Position numbers and translations under genes: made by a program. Shown piece after piece: positions 1 through 10,167 of a stretch of DNA of 64,000 nucleotides (within the stretch, counting starts at the first letter, position 1; the number at the start of each line of letters is the position of its first letter). This DNA is from Sorex araneus (lineage: Eukaryota > Chordata > Mammalia > Eulipotyphla > Soricidae): positions 104,892,984 through 104,956,983 of the forward strand of contig NC_073306.1 in assembly GCF_027595985.1 (NCBI RefSeq), in the 5' to 3' direction. A model generated the notes under the pieces. That model was not told the DNA's origin, searched no databases, and was given only the letters and a program-made list of their open reading frames with translations.

Positions 1-180
1 GGAAAACTTGATCCCAAGTTGTTGGGTTCTAGTCATAGGCACAGTGACAATTTTGGGGTATCAGGAAGCCTGAAGGCACCATCTGGCTGATGATGCCCTC
101 GCCCTGCAGGTACAGATTGACCTGCAGGGGGGCACCATCCTCCCCTCCCCCCACCCCTCCACAGCCCTGCTCCAAGGTAT
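1..180 (-). mobile_element. Type C composite retroelement, partial, cut by the left window edge
   Basis: Read on the minus strand, roughly positions 1-155 match the 5' part of the element at 22114-23338 (shared blocks include CAGGTCAA, CTGTACCTGC and ATACCCCAAAATTG). The minus-strand frame is open in both copies, but the differences are mostly non-synonymous, so I do not read it as a coding region. The 3' part lies outside the window. Confidence 0.65.
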
Positions 181-335
181 TATTCTGAGAGAAGTTCTTT
201 CCATTAGTTACTTGCTCATGGAATGTTTTGACCTGTTTTGTCCTAATTCTATAAAGATTTGTTTTCTCCATCCAAATTTCAATTTGTTGCTCATCACTTT
301 TTCTACATTTTTAATTGTTTTTTGAGTGGGGGTAC
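181..335. other. AT-rich spacer, nothing recognised
   Basis: Low-complexity AT-rich DNA between the type C fragment and the duplicated segment; no repeat or coding signal seen. Confidence 0.4.
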
Positions 336-731
336 CTATGAAATTAAAAGAGATAAAAGATTAATATACAGGGGAGATTATGAAAGATAAAGGTAAAGAA
401 GTAGACGAGATTAAAAATTAAGTGCAGGAAATACCTAACATGTTGAAAGTAAAAAGTTTAAGAATGGAAAGAATTTGGGTGGAGGGGCTAGAGTGATAGC
501 ACAGCAGGTAGGGCATTTGCCTTGCATGTGCCTGACCCGAGTTAGATTCCCAGCATCCCATTTGGTCCCCTGAGCACTGCCAGGAGTAATTCCTGAGTGC
601 AGAGCAAGGAGTAACCCCTGTGCATCCCTTGTGCATCGCCTGGTGTGACCCAAAACGCAAAAAAAAAAAAAAAAAAAAAAAAAAGAAAGAAGAAGAATTT
701 GGGTGGAGTATTTAAAGATGGAAAGAAAAAA
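336..731. repeat. Duplicated 170-bp segment, copy 1 (split by a SINE)
   Basis: Starting at CTATGAAATTAAAAG and ending at GATGGAAAGAAAAAA, this A-rich segment is about 90% identical by eye to 1925-2097 once the SINE at 484-692 is removed. Flanks outside these limits do not match. Both copies end in an A-run, so they could be two retroposed copies of one A-rich sequence or a local duplication. Confidence 0.75.
484..692 (+). mobile_element. SOR-type SINE, short form with poly(A)
   Basis: Complete tRNA-like head (GGGCTAGAGTGATAGCACAG, box B-like GAGTTAGATTCCCAGC), SINE body and an A-tail of about 25 residues. Flanked by a perfect 15-bp TSD, AAGAATTTGGGTGGA, at 469-483 and 693-707. The body has a small internal duplication near 625-640 (CCTTGTGCATC repeated). 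The unoccupied target is preserved in the second copy of the host segment at 2058-2072. Confidence 0.92.
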
Positions 732-737
732 GAAAGT

Positions 738-1020
738 GGTGCTCAGGATGTTTCAGGGCACCTCCTTAAGATTTTTTGACTAACCAGGCTAGGAATTGAA
801 TGTGAGGGCCTGAGGATATGAAGATATGGTGGTGCTTGGGCCCTGTGGTGACAGGAATTACCTGGTCCACCATGGCAGTAATTGGGGCCACACCCAGCAG
901 TTTTGGGTGTGGTAAGTCTAAGGGATTTTTCCTGGATGCTTGGGGAACATACTGCAGCATTGTTCTGACCACTTGCAAGGTTTGTACTGTAACCCTGTAC
1001 TATGTCTCTATCCCCTATAC
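738..1020 (-). mobile_element. Old, diverged SINE of the shrew tRNA type (long body)
   Basis: On the minus strand the head (pattern ...TACAGGGTTACAGTACAAACC...) and a GTGCTCAGG motif at the other end follow the layout of the other diverged copies at 34490-34755 and 59125-59402. Divergence is high and both limits are approximate. Confidence 0.5.
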
Positions 1021-1353
1021 CCCTATTTTAACTCTTTGCATCTAAAAACAATAAGAAAGTATCTCCCCATAGCCGAACTAAATTACAGCAACATTACAGA
1101 ACCTCATTTATAATCCAAATAAATCAAGGTAACAAGAATCTACATATTTTCAGAAAGTTGAATGAATCAAGTGCATGAAAATTTGAGTTTATTATTTCGT
1201 GAGTTGTTCTGTCTCTCTACTCTGAATCCCCTTATAACTGGCCTGGTTAGTTTATGGGGGTGTGGTGTGATGTGGTAGAGTGGTAGGGTGTGGAGGAGGT
1301 GACTGTAAGGAAGATATAAGGTTGAGGAATAAGTAGAAAGTCTCCTAGATCCC
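1021..1353. other. Low-copy DNA, nothing recognised
   Basis: No repeat, splice-flanked frame or RNA gene signature seen. Confidence 0.4.
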
Positions 1354-1605
1354 GGGACTGGAGCCATAGCACATCGAATAGGGCATTTGCCTTGCATGCG
1401 GCTGACCCAGGTTTGATTCCTTTGTCCCTCTCGGAGAGCCTGGCAAGCTACTGAGTATCCTGCCTGCACGGCAGAGGCTGGCAAGCTACCCGTGGCATAT
1501 TTGATATGCCCAAAACAGTAACAACAAGTCTCACAATGAAGATGTTACTGGTGCCCGCTCAAGCAAATTGATGAACAACGGGATGGCAGTGCTACAGTGA
1601 TCCCA
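1354..1605 (+). mobile_element. SOR-type SINE, long form, tail without poly(A)
   Basis: Full-length: head GGGACTGGAGCCATAGCAC, box B-like GGTTTGATTCC, then the long-form body with GAGAGCCTGGCAAGCTAC, a second GGCTGGCAAGCTAC, ATTTGATATGCC, GTAACAACAAGTCTCAC and GATGGCAGTGCTACAGTG at the end. No A-run follows; the element stops in the GTGCTACAGTG repeat. I could not fix a TSD. Confidence 0.88.
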
Positions 1606-1924
1606 TGGTATGGTGGCACCACCTCTGTGTTGTGTCTTCTAACTAGTCATTGAGAATATAGAATATTTAAATATAGAAAATTACAAGGCAGTGAGAAGAG
1701 GAATAATTTTTTATGTTATGAACTGGGATCTCTATTTGGAAGATGAATAAAAAATTGAAAGTTCAGAGAAAAAATTAAATGAAAACATAAAAAAAGAACT
1801 TAAAGTAGAATACAATTCCAAATAAAGAAGAAAGGTTAGATATTAAAAATAATAAAAAGGTAAAGTGGATGAGATTTGAAATAAGTGAGAAAAGGCTAGA
1901 GGCCAATGAAATGAAAGGTTAAGC
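1606..1924. other. A-rich low-copy DNA
   Basis: A-rich sequence with no assignable repeat; it directly precedes copy 2 of the duplicated segment. Confidence 0.35.
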
Positions 1925-2097
1925 CTATGAAATTAAAAGAGATAAAAAATTAATATGCAGGGGAAAGGATGAAAGCTAAAGGTAAAGAAATAGATGAGAT
2001 TAAAAATTAAGTGCAGGAAATAAGTAACACGTTGAAAGTAAAACGTTTAAGAATAGAAAGAATTTGGGTGGAGTACGTAAAGATGGAAAGAAAAAAA
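1925..2097. repeat. Duplicated 170-bp segment, copy 2 (SINE-free)
   Basis: Pairs with 336-483 plus 693-731. Carries a single copy of AAGAATTTGGGTGGA at 2058-2072 where copy 1 has the SINE and two copies, so it records the pre-insertion state. It ends in a longer A-run than copy 1. Confidence 0.78.
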
Positions 2098-3855
2098 AAA
2101 CCCACATACATGAATTAGGTAACTAGAGGCATTGAAAGGGGTTGGGAGTAAGGACAGGTAATGACTGAGAAGCTGACTTCTTACAGTGGCGATTCCATGT
2201 GGAGGGATCCATGTGGAGGCACCTTGGCACAGGAGGGGAACAAGTGCTCCTCTGATTCTGCTGTTCATTACACAGTTACTTTTGTCTAATGCCAATCAAT
2301 GCTTCTAGACCAAGGCAACCAGACACTTTTGTATACTGAAAATAAGCCAGGCTTGTCTATATAGAATATAGAGAGTCCCTGAATTCATTTGATTTTTTTT
2401 GAGGGGGATTGTCTTTTATTCATGTCTTGAACTTTATAAGAAATATTTAAAACTAATCAAGAACATATATCTCTTTCACATCTCCAGCAGTTTGCACTGA
2501 TACTTTGAGGAACTGTGAAATTTGATGCTTGTTAACATACCAAGCTGTCCTCTGCTTATTTTATTTATTGAAGTTCTTTCTAAAAGGTAAAATCAAAGTA
2601 GAGAGGAAGTATGTAGCAGATATTTAGACAGCTGTCTTCATTTAAATGTCAACTTCACACTGAGATAAAATTTAACCTGCCTTCGCTATGGAAAAAAGTA
2701 TGTAATTGTCAATCCTCCACTGACTGTTTTAATTTTGACTTCTGAAGGATTATTCTTTTTTAACTGGAGCAGAGTTTGCTTTTGTCAAGGATAGTCCTCT
2801 CCCATGACAGGTAGGATGTGTTTATGTGCAGAAGGTTTGCTCACATTGAACTAAAATTTCTCAGTTTACTTCCAAAATTTTCTAAATATAAAATCTTATT
2901 AACTCATCTTGATCCAATTCTGGTTCAGGATTACAGATGGAATGGACTAGAATAAAGGTATTTAATAATGAGATATTAAAGAAGTATGAAGGAATGGGAA
3001 AACAAAAGGGACCAGGTTGAAAAAAAAACAACATTTTGAACAATTTTTTGGGACAATTCTTCCATATCTTCTTGAGTTAATTATATAATATACGACATTA
3101 TTATATATAACATATATATTATATAATGTATGTTACTGAGTTAATTATATATAAATATACTGTGTAAATGCCAGGGGGGATTTAAAAGATATGTGAAAAA
3201 TTCCCTAATATTTACTTATAGTTAAATGGGAGATGACTAGCAATGAAAAGACAGAAGGTAAAGAAAATAAATACCAAAACTACTTTTCAAAGTTAAGTGA
3301 AATTTTTGAAATTAAGGAATTTTTAGAATTGCTTAATAAGATGAATATGAAGTCTTTAAGAAGAGACAAACTTTATTTTGAATCTACAGAATCATTAGGA
3401 TTATGATTATTGGGCTTTGATGTGAACAATAAGGAAGAGGAAAGAAATGAACAAAAATATGAAAGCAAATCATTTAAATGTGGGAAAAAATAGCAAATGG
3501 TGACTTTATCTGAAAGGGAGAATTAGGCTCAAAATAGTAAATGGCCAGGCTTTTCTGGACTCACTTGGGTCAGATCATGAACGATATGAAATACAAGGGT
3601 AATGAATATGCAGTGTCAACCATTGAAAGTCTTTGAAGACTTCTAATTTGAAGAATTGATATAACCGATATTATCCTTTTATTGTCGTCTTATATTAAAG
3701 GAAGGTTATAAACAGGAAAAAAGAAATAGAAAAATCAGATAACTACTTTAAAAGTGACAGGCAGTTTATTTTAATTCATGTCCTCCAAACAGAATTTCAT
3801 TGAAATAATATAAAATGAATAGTTTCATAGAGCAATTGAAAACAAAAGTAGTTAA
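2098..3855. other. Low-copy AT-rich DNA
   Basis: No gene seen. A TA-rich run with local inverted repeats lies at about 3080-3160. Short open frames here lack splice context or recognisable protein similarity. Confidence 0.4.
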
Positions 3856-4057
3856 TTACTATCACTGTCACTGTCTTCCAGTTCATCAATTTGCTTGGGT
3901 GGGCGCCAGTAATGTCTCCATTCGTTCTTGTCTCGTGCTAGTATAGCCCGATAGTATATTGGGGGTTCTTTCAGGATAAGGGGAGTGAGGACTGTCGATG
4001 TTACTGTTTTTTCGCATAGTGAGTAGGCCACGGGTAGCTTGCCAGGCTCTGCCATGC
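3856..4057 (-). mobile_element. Long-form SINE, variant with the TTCTTTCAGGATAAGGGG block, 5' truncated
   Basis: On the minus strand it runs from a TGGCAGAGCCTGGCAAGC start through AACAGTAACATCGAC, a CCTTATCCTGAAAGAACC block and ends in GACAGTGACAGTGATAG. The tRNA head is absent. It shares the extra middle block with 36517-36793 and 53023-53234, marking a third SINE subtype. Confidence 0.8.
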
Positions 4058-4362
4058 AGTTAATTTGTATAGAAAGGGAAAAATTTGAATTTCAATGGAA
4101 ACTTTTGAGATATTGTTAAAAGATATTAGAGTGAAATCAGAAGAGGAAGACCAGAGGAATCTATACACAAAACACAACTAAGATAAGATAGCTATTGTGA
4201 TGGGAAAAATTGGCGGATGGCCGGAGGTTTCCAAGCCATATTAAAAGTGAAAAAAACATATAGTCTGACAAAGATGGACATATTAGAGGGCATGATAGAG
4301 GAGGTAAGATCTTTGCCTGGAATATGGCTGAGGCATCTGAGACCCTGGTTCAAAACCCCAGC
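4058..4362 (+). other. Low-copy DNA with a possible tRNA-like SINE relic
   Basis: Positions about 4288-4362 have a weak tRNA/SINE look (GGTAAGATCTTTGCCTGG... CTGGTTCAAAACCCCAGCAC), with a box B-like GGTTCAAAACC, and join abruptly to L1 sequence at ATGGGAATGCC. Too diverged to name. Confidence 0.3.
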
Positions 4363-4939
4363 ACTGATGGGAATGCCAACTGGTCCAGCCTTTTTGAAAA
4401 ACAATATGGATGTTTCCCCAAAAAACTAGAAATTGAGCTCCCATTTGACCCAGCAATACTGTTTCTATGAAAATATCGTGGAGATGGAAAAAAGTACAGT
4501 ATAAATGATATTTGCACTTGTATGTTTATTGCAGCACTATTTACAATAGCCATAATCTGGAAAAAACCCGAGTGCCTGAGAACAGATGACTGGTTAAAGA
4601 AACTTTGGTATAACATATTAGTCGATGGACATGGAGAGTATTATGCTAAGTGAAATGAGTCAGAAAGAGAGGGACAGACATAAAATGACTGCACTCATTT
4701 GTGGGATATAAAGTAACATAGTAGGAGACTAACACCTAAGGGCCAGGAGGATCGCTCCATAGCTTGAAAGCCAGCCTCACATGCTGGGAGAAAAGGCAGC
4801 TGAGATAGAGAAGGGACCACCACATAAATGATGCTTGGAGGGCTTGCTCAGAATGGGAGATGTGTGCTAAAAGTTGATTATAGACCAAACATGATGGCCA
4901 CTTAGTACCCGTATTGCAAACCAAACCATAACACCGAAA

Positions 4940-4997
<58 letters not shown>

Positions 4998-5262
4998 CAG
5001 ACAGAGAGAGAGAGAGGGAGAGAGAGACAGAGACACAGAGAGACACAGAGAGACAGAAAGAGAGACAGAGAGAGACAGAGACAGAGAGAGAGAAAGAGAT
5101 GGGGAGTGGTGGCGGGAGGTTTACTGGGAACATTGGTGGTAGAGAATGGGCACTGGTGAAAGGATAGGTACTTGATCATTGTATGACTGAAACGTAAGCA
5201 CAAAAGTTTGTAAGTCTGTAACTGTATTTCATGATGATTCATTTAAAAAAAAATCCCCAAAT
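4363..5262 (+). mobile_element. L1 3' end, type A (ORF2 C-terminus plus 3' UTR), 5' truncated
   Basis: Begins in the ORF2 C-terminal region (GGGAATGCCAACTGGT...; then LPFDPA-like and TIWKK/ DDWL-like codons with frameshifts) and continues through [11 protein letters not shown]-like codons into the type A 3' UTR and an A-rich end near 5262. Compared with the L1 at 26154-32029 it has indels in the coding part and a GA tract grown to about 158 bp. No coding capacity remains. Confidence 0.85.
4942..5099. repeat. (GA)n / (GACA)n microsatellite inside an L1 3' UTR
   Basis: About 158 bp of GA with interspersed CAGA units. The matching site in the near-complete L1 (31654-31665) has only a short GAGAGAGAGAG run, so the tract expanded after or during this insertion. 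The two long minus-strand frames here are simply the repeat read as Ser/Leu/Pro codons. Confidence 0.95.
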
Positions 5263-5339
5263 AAAGGAATGTAAGTGTACAGAATTTAGAAATAAATAGA
5301 CAATGATTTAAAAAAAACACACACCAAAAAATCCAGTAC

Positions 5340-5440
5340 TACATACAGTCCCCTGAGTCATTCCTGAGTGCAGAGCCAGAAATATTCTCTGAGCACCACT
5401 GAATATGGCTCAAACACTCACCCACCCAATCAACTAAACA
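5340..5440 (+). mobile_element. Short-form SINE relic, 5' truncated and diverged
   Basis: Matches the 3' half of the short form (GTCCCCTGAG, CATTCCTGAGTGCAGAGCCAG, then a diverged CTGAGCACCACTGAATATGG). Head and clear A-tail are missing. Confidence 0.6.
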
Positions 5441-5509
5441 AAAATGACGGACACACTCAGATTCTACTTTCCAGAGATCTAAAAAAAACCCACAAAAATA
5501 TTTTGAATT

Positions 5510-5717
5510 AGTAAAGTGAAAGTACATTGAAATTTACCAGTTACACATGTGGGGTGGGGGGCTGGGGAAGTGGGGGGAAGGGGGGAGGTATACCGTGATT
5601 CTTGGTGGTGGAATATGTGCACTGGTGAAGGGATGGGTGTTTGAGCATTGTATAACTGAGACTTAAACCTGAAACTTTTGTAACTTTCCACATGGTGATT
5701 CAATAAAAAAATTAAAA
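5510..5717 (+). mobile_element. Tail-only L1 insertion, type B 3' end
   Basis: 208 bp homologous to the last part of the type B 3' UTR at 44570-44769 (GTAAAGTGAAAGTA, TTACCAGTTACACATG, a G-rich run, TTCTTGGTGGTGGAATATGTGC, CATGGTGATTCAATAAAA) and ending in A-rich sequence. Flanked by a perfect 16-bp TSD AAAAATATTTTGAATT at 5494-5509 and 5718-5733. Confidence 0.92.
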
Positions 5718-5733
5718 AAAAATATTTTGAATT

Positions 5734-6569
5734 GATGCAAATAGATAGGTTTGGTGTAAACATAAGAGCTAAGGGGTCGCCAACATATTTCTTATGTAGG
5801 GGAAAACTATTTGTAGAAAGAGAAGAATGACATAGTATATTATAAGAGGAACTTCATTCCCTCAGCTTTCCAAGAGTCCTGGAACACTTGTCATTGGTTT
5901 CCTTGAGATACCTAGTGTCCCTCTCTAAAATAAGTTGAAGTTATTTTTTGTAACTTCTGTCCAAATACCAACAAAGTGAGCACAATGAGTTCTAAGTGAA
6001 CTGTTTCAAAAATGGATGACTATTACTTTTTTTGGGTGGCTGTTGGAAGATGGAGGATATGACGTTTGAGATTGTGTTGGAAGGTGTTAGAAACTAAGGT
6101 GACCTTGAAAGCAATTCATTTAATTCATCATAAATCAAATTAATGGTGTTTGATTGCATTGAAGAGAAAAAAATCTCACCGGAAAGCACTCTGTGACCTC
6201 TTAATTAATATTGGCTCATTCACTAATAGTCTGAGGTGAGTTCTAGTTTCATAGTCCATAACCTCAATCAGTCTGTTGAAAAACTTCTCTGGCTTAGTGT
6301 GCAGCTAGTGTTATATTGTTTCTTAAAATATAAATGGGCTTCATACTCTTTTTCCCATCTCCTTGAATTATCTTCTGCATACTTCTGATTCATTTTTCAA
6401 TGTGTCACCGAAATATCTAGATAATTCTTCAGTGTGCTTTATTCACTCTTAAATAGTATAAGAATTCTTTTTCAGACTATACTAAATTTTCTCACTTGGA
6501 AATCATGGTTCTATTGGATAAATTCACCTTTTATGAATTTATTCACAAGGGACAATAATTTTACTTTCT
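5734..6569. other. Low-copy DNA
   Basis: No repeat or gene recognised; no splice-flanked frame of note. Confidence 0.4.
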
Positions 6570-6580
6570 ACTAAGTTCTA

Positions 6581-7118
6581 GTAGAGTCTCTTGCCTGCAC
6601 GCCTGGCTGTCTTCCCTGGGGCTCCTTGGAGGGGATGGGCTCCAGCTTCCCTCCCAACCCCGAGCAGTTCCCAGCGGCCGAAGACCACCGGAACCTAGCT
6701 ACAGCCATGCTCGAGGCCCCTCTCCACATGTTCGGACAGGCCTCATGCATGAAGGTACTGGCAGAGGAACCCAGGTGTGTGTAATCCCATCAATGGCCAA
6801 CATCCAGAGACTTAAAAGCAAGCTCCCAGAAGCGATATCTTGTAGCCTACTTCTCCCTCTGGGAGAAACTGGGAAGCTTCTGAGAGTTTCCTGCCCACAT
6901 GGGACAGCCTCCCAAGCTTCCCGTGGTGTATTCATATGCTAAATCCAGTAACAAGCTGGCTCTCATTCCCCTGACCCTGAGAGAGCCTCCAGTGGGACAT
7001 CGTTAAGAGGGTTGAGTCCAGAGAAACTTCTATGATCTCAGGGAAAGGACAAATGGAGAGGTTACTGAGCCTGCTTGAGAAATGGACGATTAAATGGGAT
7101 TTCATAATCGTGATCGTG
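6581..7118 (+). mobile_element. Composite non-autonomous retroposon of about 538 bp, no poly(A)
   Basis: Second copy at 61969-62502. The 5' two thirds begins TAGAGTCTCTTGCCTGCACG and includes GGGGATGGGCTCCAGCTTCC, CCATGCTCGAGGCCCCTC and GTGTGTAATCCCATCAATGG. The 3' third is the long-form SINE end (CTCATTCCCCTGACCCTGAG ... GATCTCAGGGAAAGGAC ... GGGATTTCATAATCGTGATCGTG). There is no A-run; it stops in a short ATCGTG repeat. Bounded by a TSD, ACTAAGTTCTA, at 6570-6580 and 7119-7129. The short plus and minus frames inside are not shared as conserved proteins between copies. Confidence 0.9.
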
Positions 7119-7129
7119 ACTAAGTTCTA

Positions 7130-7493
7130 AGTTTTCACTTTGACCAGTTTTTTTTGAGAGAACTGGAATCACTAGCAAACAGTGGTTTTCATAGAGTGTT
7201 TTGTGCCATGATCCATGAATAACCATGACTGTGAGTAAAATTGTTAGGAAAACAGAAGTTCATTTTATAATTTATTTTTCCTTGTCAATTTCCTCCTTCA
7301 CTTAAAATTTTTCTATCCTCAAGCTTTCCTACATATATTGAGTGAGAAATTCATCTTCCCATGATAATTCTGTACTGGAGAGCTACTATAATTATATGTC
7401 ACCATTTACACTGCAAACATCCAAGTCCCCGACATGTGTGAAAAATATTTTGTTTCATGTTGAGTGGGAAATATATGTATAGTGTGACTTTTT
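7130..7493. other. Low-copy DNA
   Basis: AT-rich; possible very old hAT-like trace (CAAACAGTGGTTTTCATAG near 7177) that I cannot support further. Confidence 0.3.
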
Positions 7494-7655
7494 TGTTTGT
7501 TTGTTTTGGGTCATGCCCAGCAGTGCTCAGGCTCTGGCTCTGCATCTAGGGATCACTCCTAGCAGCCTGGGGGAACTTATGTGGTGCTGGGGATTGAACC
7601 TGATTGGCTGTGTGCAAGGAAAATGTCTTACTTTTTGTACTATCTCTAGGGCCCC
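7494..7655 (-). mobile_element. SOR-type SINE, short form, diverged
   Basis: Inverse orientation: T-run, TTTTGGGTCATGCCCAGCAG, CAGGCTCTGGCTCTGCATC, GGTGCTGGGGATTGAACC, TGTGCAAGG and a CTATCTCTAGGGCCCC head. Older than the 484 and 21162 copies. Confidence 0.85.
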
Positions 7656-7719
7656 AATTTTATATATCTGAAAGTGTCGTAAAATATTATTATGCTGTTA
7701 GAAAATTAATGTATATTTT

Positions 7720-8292
7720 TATTTAAAATGTTTTTAAATTTGTGAATCATTGTGAGGTACAGTTACAAACTTATGAACTTTCGTGTTTGCATTTCAGTCA
7801 TACAGTGATCGTTTATCCATCCCTCACCAGTGCCCATTCTCCTCCACCAATGATCCCAGTATCCCTCTCACCACCTCCACCCCATCCCCTACCACCCCAC
7901 CCTGCCTCTGTGGGCATTCCCTTTTTTTCTCTCTCCTTTTGGGTGTTGTAGTTTGCAATAGAGGTATTGAGTAGCCTTCATATTGGTCTATAGTCTACTT
8001 TCACTTTGCATCTTCCAACCTGAAAGGGTTCTCCCAACATCCTCTACTTGGTGTTCCCTTCTCTATCTCAGCTGTCTATTCCTTCAGCATGTGAGGCCAG
8101 TTTCCAAGCTGTGGGGCAAACCTCCTGGTTATTATCTCTACTACTCTTGGGTGTTAGTCTCTCACTCTGTTACTTTATATTCCACAGATGAGTGCGATCT
8201 TTCTATGTCTGTCTCTCTCTTTCTGACTCATTTCACTTAATATGATACTTTTCATGTTGATCCACTTATATGCAAATTTCATGACTTCATCT
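7720..8292 (-). mobile_element. L1 3' end, type A, inserted in reverse, 5' truncated
   Basis: Reading from the right: TTGCATATAAGTGGATC, AAGTGAAATGAGTCAGAAAG (end of ORF2), then the type A 3' UTR and an A-rich end on the left. Flanked by a 20-bp TSD with two mismatches, AGAAAATTAATGTATATTTT at 7700-7719 and AGAAAATTAATATACATTTT at 8293-8312. Open frames on the plus strand here are antisense shadows of the C-rich 3' UTR. Confidence 0.92.
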
Positions 8293-8312
8293 AGAAAATT
8301 AATATACATTTT

Positions 8313-8883
8313 AACAGAAGTCTTTAGTGTGTTAATAATGTGTTAATAATGAAATGATGGGAATCTTAGATCTGATTATAGATGGACAATGCAATGGGTT
8401 CATCCTTTGGGCAGATGTGGGCTTTGTGTGGACTACTTCTACCCAATAGGGCGCTAGCATATATGGGCTCTGACAGTCAGGTTCTGCTGTGTTTGTTTGC
8501 TACTCTCGTTTCACAGAGTAAACCACATCAAAACGCACAACAAATACAAAGTGGTCCAATGAGAGTCTTTCTCCAGAAATATGGAACTGGAGTAAAGAAG
8601 GAGTTCAACTTTATCATGTGAACCTGAAGACAGACCTGGGCAAATTACAGATGATTTGAGAAAGACAGTTTGAAGAGAGAGGATGTGGTACCTTTGTAGA
8701 GAGGGGCAGAGTGAAGTCTCATAGATTTATCCGATTCTTAGGTCTTACTGGGTTCAACCTTCCTCTGTGGGCCATTAGGTAGACTTGAAAAATAGTAAGG
8801 AAGGTTTTGGGCAATGGCATTTCTCAACTTCAAAATTCTCCTTCATCAACGTTTGTTCTCAACTTTAAAATTCTCTTTCATCT
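8313..8883. other. Low-copy DNA
   Basis: Contains a small direct duplication GTGTTAATAAT twice at about 8328-8350. Nothing else recognised. Confidence 0.4.
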
Positions 8884-8897
8884 TCCTGTTTTTATTC

Positions 8898-9237
8898 TTT
8901 TTTTGCCACTGATCTTCACTTTATTCTCTCTATACTTTGGATACATTCAATATTTCAACAGAGAACTGACTATTATTATTTGGAATATTCCCCCAACAAT
9001 CAGACCTGCTAAAACGGCAGCATTTGATAATTTGTTTTCCATGGCCGAGCATAAAGATTATAGGAGCTGTTGTGGCTGCTTGGTTTTGGATTTCTGTTGT
9101 TTTAGCTCAGTTTATAGTCTAGATGCATTTCTATGTCTCTGTGTGCTAAAATGGGTTAGTAGCCCTCCTGGATCATAGTCTTTAAGGAGCAGAGGGGCCA
9201 TGTTGTGCGCGGCTGCTCGGGATCTCATCTGGGCCAC
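8898..9237 (-). mobile_element. 340-bp retroposon made only of type B 3' UTR plus upstream block, internally polyadenylated
   Basis: Homologous to part of 20205-20916 but lacks the terminal L1 tail. Read on the minus strand it ends AATAAAGTGAAGATCAGTGG then a short A-run (T-run at 8898-8904), so poly(A) follows an AATAAA placed before the usual end. Flanked by a perfect 14-bp TSD, TCCTGTTTTTATTC, at 8884-8897 and 9238-9251. No coding capacity. Confidence 0.88.
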
Positions 9238-9251
9238 TCCTGTTTTTATTC

Positions 9252-9607
9252 CTAAGACTTGGTGATGATTTATGTCTGGCATACTGTGTGGAATGAGTAT
9301 TTCAATAAGCAATATATATTATTTATAGTAATCAGAATTATATTAATCAGAATTATATTAATCAGAGTTATAAAGGCTTGTAATAATCTCTCAGAAGAAG
9401 AGAATACAATATTGACTGAAGTATATAGTGTTTGGGTAGGGGGCTAAGATAATGTCCTGAAAACATTATCTTACATTTACATTGCCTGTAAACCAAAACA
9501 TCCAGTGTGGAGAAGATAATGTTTCAGTAGGCAAATAGCATTCAAAAGGTAAAGACTTGATTCCTCAATTAAATGGGCTCAGAGAAGATTCTAGAAGTAC
9601 CATCAGC
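9252..9607. other. Low-copy DNA with a small tandem array
   Basis: Holds the 15-bp array at 9329-9373; otherwise nothing recognised before the RAN pseudogene. Confidence 0.4.
9329..9373. repeat. Three tandem copies of a 15-bp unit
   Basis: Unit TAATCAGAATTATAT: two perfect copies (9329-9343, 9344-9358) and a third with two changes (9359-9373). Confidence 0.9.
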
Positions 9608-10167
9608 ATGGGTAATTAAGGAGAACCTCAACTCCATTTCAAACTTGTATTGGTTGGTAGTGGTGGTTCTTGGGAAAATGACAGTCATGAAGTGTCACTT
9701 GACTTGTGAGTGAGGAGAAAAATGGAGCTTAAGTGCATCCCTTGGTGTTTCATGCCAACAGAGGACCTATTAATATCAACACATGGGAGAATGCTATTCA
9801 GGAGAAATTTGAGGTCCTGAGAGATGGCTATTATATCCAAGAGTTCAAGATGTCATTATAATTTTTGCTGTGATTTCGAGAGTTATAAGAATGTGCCTAA
9901 TTGGTATGAAGATATCTCTGAAGATCTCCCTATTAAATGTTATGTGGCAACAAAGTGGATATTAAATGAAGGAAAGTTAAGGGAAAATCTGTTGTCCATC
10001 AAACCCACCAAAAGAAGAATCTTCAGTACTATGACAGTTCTGCAAAAGTAATGCAATTTTGAAAAGCCCTTCCCCTGACTTGCTAGAAAACTAATTGGAG
10101 ACACTAAGTGAAGTTTGTTGCCAAGTACGCTCTTGCCCCACCAGAGGTGATCACGGACTCAGCTTTG

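Noticed and set aside
4736-5242. Long minus-strand frames rich in Ser and Leu
   Set aside because: They read through the (GA)n repeat and L1 3' UTR; product is pure repeat composition.
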